Positions 37,166 through 46,959 of a DNA stretch of 64,000 nucleotides are shown in pieces. The position numbers and the translations under genes are program-made. This DNA is from Ailanthus altissimus (Eukaryota > Streptophyta > Magnoliopsida > Sapindales > Simaroubaceae), in the NCBI GenBank assembly GCA_946807835.1, contig OX327686.1:14570001-14634000 (forward strand), read 5' to 3'. Numbering within the stretch: position 1 is the first letter of the stretch; every line of letters starts with the position of its first letter. A model generated the notes under the pieces. The model searched no databases. It was not told the DNA's origin and saw only the letters and a program-made list of their open reading frames with translations.

Positions 37166-39686
37166 TCCCCAGCCTAGAATTGATGATTTATTTGACCAGT
37201 TGAGAGGAGTTAGTGTCTTCTCCAAGATAGATTTGAGATTGAGGTATCATTAGTTAAGAGTGAAAGAATCTGACATTCCGAAGACAGCTTTTTGAACTTA
37301 ATACGGACATTATGAGTTTGTTGTAATACCATTTGGGCTGATAAATGCACCTGCAACCTTTATGGGTTTGATGAACTGTATTTTTTGTCCGTACCTTGAT
37401 CAGTTCATAATGGTGTTTATTAATGATATTCTGGTTTACTCTAAGACCCCAAAATAGCATAATAGCTATCTCTAGACTGTATTGCAGACTCTGGAAGAGC
37501 AGAAGCTATATGCTAAGTTGAGTAAGTGTGAATTTTGGTTGAATGAGATTTCTTTTCTGGGCATATTGTGTCTGTTAAAGGCATTAGAATTGATCCTAAG
37601 AAGATAGAAGTAATCTTGGAGTGGAAGCCACCAAAGAATGTTACGGAAATTAGGAGCTTTCTCGGTTTAACTAGTTATTACAGACGATTTGTGAAGAGGT
37701 TCTCCTCAATAGCAGCTCCATTGACTAAGTTAGTCTAGAAGAATGTTAAGTTTGAGTGGAATGAGGAATGCCAAGCAAGTTTTGAGAAGCTTAAGGCATT
37801 GTTGGTTGAAGCTCCAGTTCTGACTCAGCCAGTGTCTAGAAAGGATTTTGCAATCTACAGTGATGCCTCACATAATGGCATTGGTTGTGTATTGATGCAA
37901 GAAGGAAATATGGTTGCTTATGTTTTCAGACAACTCAAGACCACGAGAAGAATTATTCGATACATGATCTGGAACTAGCAGCTATAGTATTTGCTTTAAA
38001 GATATGGAGACATTACTTGTATGGTGAAAGATGTTACGTTTATATTGATCATAAGAGCCTTAAGTATTTACTCACTCAGAAAAAGCTTAATTTGAGATAG
38101 AGAAGGTGGATGAAGTTGCTTAAGGATTATGATTGTGTCATTAACTATCATAAAAGAAAAATGAATATAATAGCTGATGCTTTGAGTAGAAAATCCTTGG
38201 TTGCATTAAAGGCTTTGAATACTTCTCTGAAGATGGCAGCTAATGGTGTAATAATAGTATAATTGAAAGTCCAGCCTAGTTTGATCCAGCAGATATGAGA
38301 AAAGCAGAAACAAGATGAAAAGCTGATGATCATCCATAGGCAAGTCCAAAAGGGGAAAGAAGCCAATTTTGTAATAAAAGAGGATGATTGTTTGTACTAT
38401 AGAGAAAGAATATATTTGCCTTAAGATGATGATTTGAAGAAGGTTATTCTGAAGGAAGCATACAGTAGTTCTTATACTGTGCACCCAAGTAGCACGAGGA
38501 TATACCAAGATGTGAAGACTTATTATTGGTGGCTTGGTATGAAGAGGGATGTAGTAGATTATGTGATTAAGTGTATGACGTGTCAACAAGTGAAAGTTGA
38601 ACATCAGGTTCCATCAGGTTTACTATAGCCCATCTTGGTACCAGAATGGAAGTGGGACCGTATTACTATAGATTTTGGGTAATTGTAGATAGGTTGACTA
38701 AGTTAGCTCTTTTTCTACCAGTTAGGACTGACTACTTATTGGATAAACTAGTAGAATTGTATATTAAGGAGATAGTTAGGTTACATGGTGTGCCAGCATC
38801 TATTATATCAGATAGAGATCTGAGGTTTACATCCAGATTTTAGAAGAAATTACAGAAAGCCTTGGGTACTTGATTGAATTTCAGTACGTCCTTCCATCCA
38901 CAGACAGATGGACAATCAGAGAGGGTAATTCAGGTGCTAGAAGATATGCTCAGAAGATGTGTTATTGACTTTGAAGGAAGTTAGGTTGACAATTTTTCAT
39001 TAATAGAATTTGTTTATAATAACAGCTATCAGTCAGGCATTGGCATAGCACCTTATGAAGCAGTGTATGGAAGGAGATGTAGGACACCTCTATGCTGGAC
39101 AGAACTTAGCGAGAATAAGTTGGTAGGTCTAGATTTGATAAGACAAACTGAAGAGAAGGTGAAGATGATCAAGAAAAAATTAGAAGTCGCAACTTCACAA
39201 TAGAAAGCTTATGCAGACCTAAAAAAGAAAGATATTGAGTATGAAGTTGGAGATAAAGTCTTTCTGAAGGTATCTCCATGGAAGAAAGTATTGAGATTCG
39301 AGAAAAATGGTAAGTTAAGTCCTAGGTTTATCGACCTATATGAGATTATTGAACGTGTTGGTCTGGTAGCCTACAGACTAGCCACCTAGATTGGAGAAGA
39401 TACATAATGTGTTTTATGTATCTATGCTGAGGAGATATCGATCAGATCCTTATCATGTTATCGCAGCTGAGAGCATTGATGTGCAATCTGATTTAACATA
39501 TGAAGCAGAACCGATTAAGATATTGGATCGAGAAATCAAGGAGTTGCAAAATAAAAAGGTTCCACTGGTTAAGGTATTGTGGAGAAATCATAAGATTAAA
39601 GAGGCTACCTGGGAAGGCGAGGAAATAATGCGACAGCAAAACCCTCACTTGTTTGGATCAGGTAAATTTCGAGGACAAAATTTCTT

Positions 39687-39699
39687 AAAAGGGGAAGAA
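39687..39699 (+). other. Polypurine tract of the gypsy element
   Basis: AAAAGGGGAAGAA immediately precedes the 3' LTR start and would prime plus-strand DNA synthesis. Confidence 0.85.
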
Positions 39700-40389
39700 T
39701 TATATACCCCAAAATTTTATTTATTTTGATTAAATTTATTAGACAAAGAAATGGAAGAATTTGATTGGCTGCAAAAATGTTAGTATGGTATAAGTGTTTT
39801 GTATAGAATTAAAACCTATGCTATTAAGATTTTTCCAATACTTTGACCAATGAAAATTTTCCAATAATTTAAATGCATTTTACTAGAATTAGTTAGATTT
39901 TAACTAGATTTTTTTATTTAGTTAGTTATGAATAATTCTTGAAATTTTAGACCAATCAAATGCCATTATTTCTAACCAATAACATTTTTATAATTTTGGG
40001 TTTACTTGGAGGTATTTTTTAGAAAAAAAAATGAAGGCTATAAAAAGGGAAATAGTATTAAATATTAGACATTTTAGACACCTTGGCCGTCCCCACCCCC
40101 CACCCCCCCCCCCCCCCCCCCCAAATTTAGTTTTCTCATTAAATTTTCAATTGTTCTCCTTTAAAATATAGCTAAATTCTAATTTTTCTTTACAAATTAA
40201 ACCCCTAAACCCTTAATTAAACCCATCTTCATCAAGTTTCAAGAATCAATTTTAAGTTAGAATGTGTTATTTAAGGTGAGTTGATGCTAAAAATTCTATT
40301 GGATATGGATTTGGAGTTTTAAGGGTTAATAGATGAAATAGCCATGTAAAATTAGAAATTTGTTCTTTTAATTTGGTAAATTGGAATTT
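39700..40389 (+). repeat. Truncated 3' LTR of the gypsy element (first ~690 bp)
   Basis: Begins TTATATACCCC (mutated TGTAATACCCC) after the polypurine tract and follows the 5' LTR to the AAATT(G/A)GAATTT block. It then stops, with about 1.9 kb missing. It contains a long poly-C run at about 40,094-40,122 where the 5' LTR has only CCTCCCCC. Confidence 0.9.
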
Positions 40390-40839
40390 GGTTAGATTTT
40401 AAAGGAGAACAATTAAAAATTTGATGAGAAAACCAAAAATGGGGGATGGCCAAGGTGTCTAAAATGTCTAATTTTTCAATACTATTTTCCTTTTTATAGC
40501 CTTCATTTTTCTTTTCAAAAAATACCCCTAACTAAACCCAAAATTATAAAAATGCCATTGGTTAAAAATGGTGACATTTGATTAGTCCAAAAATTCCAAA
40601 AACTATTCATAACTAACTAAATAAAAAAAATCTAGTTCAAATCTAACTAATTCTAGTAAATTACATTTAAATTGTTGACAAAATCTCATTGGTCAAAGTG
40701 TTGGAAAAGTCTTAATAGCATAGATTTTAATTCCATGCAAAACACTTATATCATACTAATATTTTTTTAACCAATCAAATTCTTTCATTTCTTTGGCTAA
40801 TAAATTTAATCAAAATAAATAAAATTTTGGGATATTACA
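40386..40839 (-). repeat. Inverted copy of the LTR start forming the right terminus
   Basis: The reverse complement matches 30316-30780 (LTR positions 1 to about 465) and ends in GGATATTACA, the complement of the LTR start TGTAAT. The junction with the forward 3' LTR lies in a shared AATTGGAATTT (40,379-40,389). The target duplication TGGAG follows directly. Confidence 0.92.
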
Positions 40840-43496
40840 TGGAGAGCAATGGAGAAGCTTCACCTAATTCACACTGATGTGTGTGGACCTATGAAAACTC
40901 CATCATTAAGTGGTAACATGTACTTTATGGTTCTTATAGATGACTTTAGCAAAATGTGTTGGGTTTACTTTCTCAAACAAAAGTTTGAGGTTGCTGGTGT
41001 GTTTTGAAAATTCAAAGCATAGATTGAAAATCAAAGTGGCTACAATATTAAAGTGATTAGGTAAGACTATAGAACTGAGTACATTGTTGACAAGATTAAC
41101 AAGTTTTGTGAAGTTGTAGAAATTGAACATTAGCTCACTGTAACTTATACTCCTCAGTAAAATGGATTTAGTGAGAGGAAAAACATTACCATAATAGAGA
41201 TGGCTAGATGTTTGCTATTTGAAAAGAAAATGCCAAAGAAATTCTAGGACGAGGCTGTGAATACTTCTATATTCTTGTTGAATAGGTTACCAACTAAAGC
41301 TTTAAAGGGAAAAACTCCCTTTGAAGCTTTGTATGGTTTTACACCTTTTGTTGATAATTTAAATTTTTTTAGCTACTTATGTTTTACCATTGTTCCAATA
41401 GGAAAAAGAGAGAAGCTAGATCAAAAGATAGAATATAGGATCTTACTTGGTTATAGCAATTTCACCAAGGGCTACAAAATTTACCAGCCCTTAAAATGAA
41501 GAATCATTGTAAGTAAGGATGTTAAATTCGATGAGAATGCAAGGTGGAACTGGAATAAAGAAGAACCAAAACAGGTTGGAGTAGAAGACAAGAATTCAGA
41601 GTTACATTTCAATGAGATTATTGATGATGAGCCTATAAAAGGCACTAGGCCATTGGCTGACATTTACCAAAGGTGTAATTTGGCAGTGATGGAGCCTGTA
41701 AACTACAATGATACTGCTAAGGATCAAAAATGGATTGTAACAATGAAGGAAGAGATTAAGATGATTAAAATGAACCAAACTTAGGTGCTAGTAGACAGAC
41801 CATTGCATAAAATGGCCATTGGTGTAAAATGGGTTAATAGAACTAAACTTAATATTGATGGTTCTGTAAATAAACATAAGGCAAGATTAGTGGTTAAGGG
41901 GTTTACTCAATTATATAGTGTAGACTTCTCATAGACATTTGCACCAGTAGTAAGACTTGACACTATCAAATTGTTGTTAGCTCTTGCAGTATAAAAACTA
42001 TGAAAATTCTGCCAGTTTAATGTAAAATCTGCCTTTCTAAATGGCTATTTGGAGGAAGAAATTTTTTTTGAACAACCTGAGGGGTTTGCTATTGATCTAG
42101 AGAAGGTGTACTTGTTGAAGAAAAATTTGTATAGATTGAAGCAGGCTCCAAGAGCCTGGTACAGCAGGATTTATGAACATTTACAAAGCATAGGCTTTAA
42201 CAAAAAGCCTAAGGGAATCAACTTTGTATATCAAAGTTGTTAATGATGAATTGGTAGTTGTTTCACTTTATATTAATGATTTACTAGTAACTGGCAACAA
42301 TGCAGATATGGTGAAGCAATTTAAAATGCAAATGTTTGATATTTTTGAGATGACAGTCCTAGAGAAATGACATTCTTTTTAGGAATGGAGATTCAACAAT
42401 CACAGCAAGGAATATTTGTTGGACAACAAAAATATGCTACAGAAGTGCTAAAGAAATTTAATATGGAAGAATGCATGTCTGCCAGCACTCTTTTGGGCCA
42501 AAATAAAAAGTTCAACAAAGATGATAGAGTTGAGAAGGTTAATGAAGGATTATACAAAAGTATTATAGGTTACTTAATGTATTTGATAGCAACCAGACCT
42601 TATATAATATTTTCTATAAGCTTATTGTCTAGATACATGCATTGTACAAGTAAATTGCATTTTAAGGTAGTAAAGAGGGTTCTCAGGTATGTGAAAGGAA
42701 CTTTAAAACTTGGACTGATGTTTAAGAAAGAAGATGAGTTGAAATTGCATGCTTATACTGATAGTGACTAGGCAGGTTTATATGGTGATATGAGAAGCAC
42801 TTCAGGTTACTTGTTCAATTTAGGTTCAAGGTATTTTTGTTGGAATTCAAAGAAGCAAGATATGGTAGCTCAATCTACTACAGAGGCAAAATATGTTGTA
42901 GCTGCAACTGCAAGAAATCAAGGTTTATGGCTAAGGAGGCTTATGATAGATTTGAAGATGGCTCAAGACAAGGCACAAATATTTTTATTGATAATCAAGC
43001 TACCATTGCAATATCTAATAATGCAGTGTTTCATGGCAAGACCAAACATTTTAAGATCAAGTATTTCTTTGTTAGAGATGTCTAAAAAAATAATGAAGTA
43101 AACCTAGTGCATTGAAAGACAGGGGATCAGAGCTGGCTGACATTTTGACAAAGGGACTGTCAAAATCAAGATTTGAAGTGTTAAGGAAGAACATTGGGGT
43201 CTGCAGCAAATTTAGCAAGGAAGAATGATGCAAGTTGCTATATTTCCTACATAATTGAAGAGCAAAATAAAACTAGAAAACTGATATTCTACAATCAAAG
43301 ATATCCTGCAATATTAGAGAATCAGTTTTTGAATTTAACTTTGTTTTGTTATCAAAAAATCAGTTAAAGATATTATGTTGATTTATTGTTTATGTTTGTT
43401 TCCTTTTCTGTATAAATTCAGATTCTGCAGCAATGAAAAATATAAGTCCCAAAAATACTTGTGTGTGTGCTCTTTATTTTCTGAGTTATAAGGCCA

Positions 43497-44063
43497 ATAG
43501 CACCTCCCCGTGCCATCATCTTAAGGGCAACAAGTGTAGCAGATCCAAAATTGATCCAGCTGTGTAAACTTTGTAATCAGCAATAGCTTTAATACCCCCA
43601 ATACCAATTTCAAGGTACTCTGTCCATACATCACAGTTTGTTTTGTTTGCAAGGCTATTACCTTCGATAGCACCCTGCCAACCAACAAGCAACTAATTAC
43701 ACAACTCTAATAAAAGAACTAAGAAGAAAAATTACATCATATTTGCAAGCAACTATGACACAATAAAACAATTTTCATCCTCATGTATACCATATGATAT
43801 TGCAGGCACCACCCTTCCACCAAAAATGTAAGAAAATGCAGTACTTTTTATTTGTAGGAATAAAATAGCATTGTGATCATGGTTGTTATTAAGAAACCTG
43901 AAAACCCCTTGTACATCCATCTTGATTCTAGAAAACAGGTATGTTAAGAAAACGAAATTCCTCTTAAAGACCAAGAGAGAGAGACAGAAAGAGAGGCTAT
44001 CCAGTTAACACCAATTGCAATGGCTTTTAGCATACAATATCAAACCATAAATTAGAGTATTAC
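43497..44063 (-). other. PDAT exon fragment and following intron
   Basis: 43499-43674 is exon (GAIEGNSLANKT, CDVWTEYLEIG, KAIADYKVYTAGS). 43,675-44,063 is its upstream intron with AG acceptor and GT donor. The open frame at 43753-43974 lies within this intron and matches no PDAT segment. Confidence 0.75.
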
Positions 44064-44262
44064 CCTGAAATCAATTGTTTCAAGCTTGGATGAATGTTCC
44101 ACAGCCACATCCTTCCTAAATGAAATAATTCTTCCATAGTTCACACTTTCTGTGATAGCCAAAGTCATATTTCCTTTTTGGACAGCAATTCGAGTATCAT
44201 TGTTCTTCAGCTTCTTTGCATTACAGTAATAGCCTCCTTTAGGTGCCCAATCAAAATCACCT

Positions 44263-44607
44263 TATATAGTAGGGGTGGACACGGTTCGGTTCGATTTTTT
44301 TAAAAAATAAAATTGAAACTGATTTTTTTAATGAAAAAAATCGAACTAATTTTTGCAGTTCAGTTCGGTTCAGTTTTTTCTGTTTTTTTATATTTTTTAT
44401 TTTAAATTATAATTTTTTTTTTAATTTTCGATTCCTATTTTTTCCTCATTTTTCGATTTTTTAGTAGAAAAAACTAAACTGCCGGTCAGTTTTTTTTTTT
44501 TAAAAAATTAAATCAATTTTTTATTAAAAACAAAATCGGACCGAACCAGCCAATTCGGTTCAATTTTTTATTTCCTAATTTTTTTACCCCACCTTTACTA
44601 TATAGTA
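44263..44607. mobile_element. MITE with GGTTCGG-type subrepeats inside a PDAT exon
   Basis: The element is 44272-44598 (327 bp), flanked by TATATAGTA at 44263-44271 and 44599-44607. Its ends are GGGGTGGACACGG and, reverse complemented, GTAAAGGTGGGGTAA, so the terminal inverted repeats are short and imperfect. The body is inverted-repeat-like, with CGGTTCGGTTCGATTTTTT near one end and complementary AATCGGACCGAACC at the other. An 8-9-bp duplication suggests a hAT- or Mutator-type MITE. Its removal restores the exon around GGDTIW-like sequence. Confidence 0.85.
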
Positions 44608-44723
44608 TCCCCGCTTTAGGAATCATTGAGATGGTTGAGTCTCATATACGGGTCATCCGCATTAAATGCTGCAAGGTCTGAAGACCAAATACCTTCTTAT
44701 CCATAACAACTGGTGCGAAAGCC

Positions 44724-45974
44724 CTGTTTTAGGATAAGCATTTCATCAAGAATTGAAACAAAATTGTGATGGACATGCATGTTTTCAGCATGAAGAATTA
44801 AATTAGGTCATTAGGTTGACGAATCAAACACTATAGTCAATGCAAAAAGGAAAGTCTTCTGTGGAGAGCAAGAAGGTACCCTTTTAAAAGGATTAACAAA
44901 TTCTTAAATTAAAATTACCTTCTCAAGGTTTTATGGTTTTGCAGTAACCAAAACAACCGAAAATACTAGAGTAACTATATAGTAGCATCTACCAAGAGGA
45001 TATTATTAGATGAGTTACCAAGGAACAAAATGACAGCTGTTATTTTAGTAATTACTTCTGGTGATTTTGAAATTTCCATGAAATGAAAATCATTCAATTA
45101 TTTTCTCCAAGCATTAACAGCATGACCAATCACAGGGAATTGAGCCAGCAGAAAAAATCGATTCATCACTTGAATTAAGAAGTTGAAACAAATTAATTTC
45201 CTTATAGTCGTGTTAACTGACATAACATGATAAGTAGATGGAAATGTAGAATCAAGAATATGGACACATATAAATGAGTGAAACTCTTAAAAATGTATAT
45301 ATACCGTCAATTGTATATGAGTTGTGACAAGCTTTCCATAACAAATAATCTAAAACAACTTTTAACTTCCCAATTATTATCTTAAGTAATGACTACACAA
45401 AAACAAATTGAATGAAAATTTACTTACAAAAGAAACGTATGAATTACTATTTCAAACCTTACTTTTCCTTAGATTACTAATTGCAAGAATATAATGTTTT
45501 CTATAGGTAGTGCAGTATCTAATGCTAGAAACCAGAGCAGACTTTGTTAATAAATATAAAATATACTAAACAATAAGCAATGAGTTACAGGGAAATCAAC
45601 CTACTACTGGGAAGAATAATTTTCTTTTGATAACTCTGTTCTTTGTCACTTAAGAGAAACTTAGCGGAGGAGATAACGTAAAAAGGAAAGTCATCTGTTA
45701 TTAACGTGTGTCAATGCAACAAAAATTCTCTAAAATCCAAGGGTTGATAAACAGCATCATGAGTTCAGGCAAAGAGATCGACAGGGACTAGTAGATTTCC
45801 ACATTAATGTTTACAGTTCTCATAAGATATGCAGACAACAATCTCTTTTCTCAAAAAAAAAAAAAACAAAGAAGGATACTGGCCAGCAGTTTACTTATCT
45901 TTTCAAGAAAAATATAAAAGGAATCAATCAGAAATTTCAATGCAAGACGATGACCAAGTCATTTCACATCATTT
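44724..45974 (-). other. PDAT pseudogene intron
   Basis: Intron between exons 46645-46357 and 44723-44608. No coding sequence or further repeat recognised beyond the MITE at its upstream end. Confidence 0.6.
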
Positions 45975-46340
45975 TAATTAAGGATGGATAAAAAAAATTG
46001 ATAATTAAAAAATCGAATCGAACCGATTAATTTGGTCTGATTTTTTTAAATAAAAAATTGGTTCGATTTTTTTGAGAGAAAAATCGACTGATTCAGTTCA
46101 ATTTTTTTAAAAAAAATTAAAAAACCAAACTAAAAAATAAAAAAATTCATAATTTAAAATAAAAAAATAAAAAAAATTAAACCAGACCAAACTAAAAAAA
46201 TTAAATAAGAAAAAATCAGTTCGGTCTAGTTTAATTTTTTTTATTAAAAAAATCAATTTTAATTTTATTTATTTAAAAAATTAAACTTGATCGATTCGAT
46301 TCAATTTCAAAAAAAATTGAACTGATACCCACCACTAATT
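45975..46340. mobile_element. Second GGTTCG-type MITE, in a PDAT intron
   Basis: About 360 bp, starting TTAAGGATGGATAAAAAA and ending TTGAACTGATACCCACCACTAA. It has internal TCGAATCGAACCGATT, GGTTCGATTTTTT and the complementary TTCGGTCTAGTTTAA, and folds on itself. It belongs to the same broad family as the element at 44,272 but is diverged. It sits next to the mutated splice donor at 46,356. Target duplication is not clear. Confidence 0.7.
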
Positions 46341-46959
46341 TTAGTACAAAAAAAATCTGGCAACAACAATATCTTTGGTTTCACTAGAAAATAGTCTTTC
46401 AACTGCTTTTGGAACCTCTAAAAAGGGTCCACCAATGCTCCTGACTGCCTTTATATGCTTAGCACTCCAATCTGATCCACCTCCACTACCTATTGGAGCT
46501 GGTGCCTCAACCGACTTCATAAAATGCAGAAAGTATAGGATACTCATTGAATGTGGAATTACAATCACCTCTTTCCTATTATTTGTAGCTACCATGAGTT
46601 CTATGTTATTTTTTATTCTGCTTAATGTCTGGTCCTTGAGAGCAACTAGACAGCCATATGCAATATACACCAAAAGGATAACATACTGCATACATCCACA
46701 AACATTAAAAGAGCTTTACGAGGAGTGAATCTTTAAATCAAAACCATACCTCAGTATTCTAAAATGATAATCTCCAGTCATATGTAGCCATTTACATGGT
46801 TTTTTCCTCGTATCCAATGCGAGCCAAATTAGCAATTAAAACTGCCCAGACAAAATAACCTGGTGCAAAGTAATCAGCTGCCACTAATCCTGATACAGGC
46901 CTGACCCTAATACTAGGAGGGTCCAGTCCAATTTCATTATCCAGTGATATGTGCTCAAC

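Larger units (their letters stand above)
34200..39729 (+). pseudogene. Gypsy pol remnant (protease, RT, RNase H, integrase, chromodomain-like tail)
   Basis: Protease: FDTSAHALIDPESTHSYIC at 34,280-34,345, catalytic Asp present in ALIDPEST. RT: 34,746-35,042 ([29 protein letters not shown]), continued after LTR B at 37,161 ([19 protein letters not shown]). The catalytic box reads FIND at 37416-37427 instead of FxDD. RNase [15 protein letters not shown] at about 37,855. Integrase: HPSSTRIYQDVK...CMTCQQVK zinc region at 38,480-38,590, then [13 protein letters not shown] and SDRDLRFTS. Tail: KVLWRNHKIKEATWEGEE with PHLF at about 39,570-39,650, chromodomain-like. Many stops and frameshifts. Confidence 0.92.
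30311..40844 (+). mobile_element. Ty3/gypsy element nested in Copia-1, with an inverted LTR end
   Basis: The element is 30316-40839, flanked by TGGAG at 30311-30315 and 40840-40844. Removing it and one repeat restores the Copia-1 frame (NNKSW then [12 protein letters not shown]). It has a 2.57-kb 5' LTR, a Met-type primer-binding site, gag, protease, RT, RNase H, integrase and a polypurine tract. The 3' LTR is truncated, followed by an inverted copy of the LTR start. Solo LTR B splits the RT. Order RT-RH-INT and motif style indicate Ty3/gypsy; a chromodomain-like tail suggests the Tekay-type chromoviruses, with moderate confidence. Confidence 0.92.
27914..43200 (+). pseudogene. Copia-1 pol remnant (pre-integrase, integrase, reverse transcriptase, RNase H)
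   Basis: Domain order on the plus strand is as follows. gag-pre-integrase: LLEKGYSVVFKDKICIITNP at 27,930-28,050, with LWHKRLG after the first gap. Integrase: [14 protein letters not shown] at about 40,865, then TEYIVDK, FSERKN and a PFEALYG motif. Reverse transcriptase: [20 protein letters not shown] at about 42,020, [11 protein letters not shown], and the catalytic box reading YIND at 42269-42280 instead of YxDD. RNase H-like end: ADPLTK-like LADILTKGLSKSRF at about 43,130. The order INT before RT defines Ty1/copia. More than ten stops and frameshifts show it is inactive. Confidence 0.92.
27902..43496 (+). mobile_element. Copia-1 retrotransposon, 5'-truncated, inserted in a PDAT exon and itself interrupted
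   Basis: Copia-1 sequence is 27902-28076, 30122-30315 and 40840-43496; the gaps are younger insertions. Its right edge is proposed at the CA at 43496, immediately before PDAT sequence. The left edge abuts PDAT at 27901/27902 without an LTR, so the 5' LTR and gag are deleted. 43,210-43,496 is the presumed 3' LTR with adjacent 3' sequence. No target duplication can be read because the left end is lost. Confidence 0.85.
26737..46959 (-). pseudogene. PDAT: PDAT1-like phospholipid:diacylglycerol acyltransferase pseudogene, split by nested transposons
   Basis: Family role: PDAT moves an acyl group from phospholipid to diacylglycerol at the ER, making triacylglycerol. Exon pieces in order are: 46959-46750 (GLDPPSIRVRPVSGLVAADY), 46645-46357 (VIPHSMSILYFLHFMKSVEA, the lipase-like serine motif region), 44723-44608 and 44262-44064 (split by a MITE), 43674-43499, 27901-27734 (TERAYVYKLTP...ETVLVLSA), and 26995-26737 (FAKGWRGKTRFNP...EYDHAPPANLLEG). 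The N-terminal exon is absent. Lesions: MYMA to M-stop-MA, SFQNTE to SF-stop-NTE, RTWDST to RI-stop-DST, a 1-nt loss before MMARGGA, and a 1-nt loss after EGR. About 12 nt are also deleted in the last exon, and the donor after exon 46645-46357 reads AT instead of GT. About 45 residues are deleted at the Copia site. It is clearly dead. Confidence 0.93.

Noticed and set aside
43753..43974. 73-codon minus-strand open frame with plausible-looking protein
   Set aside because: It lies wholly within the PDAT intron between well-placed splice sites and matches no PDAT segment.
46375..46728. 117-codon plus-strand open frame
   Set aside because: Antisense shadow of the PDAT exon 46645-46357, which has the real family match on the minus strand.
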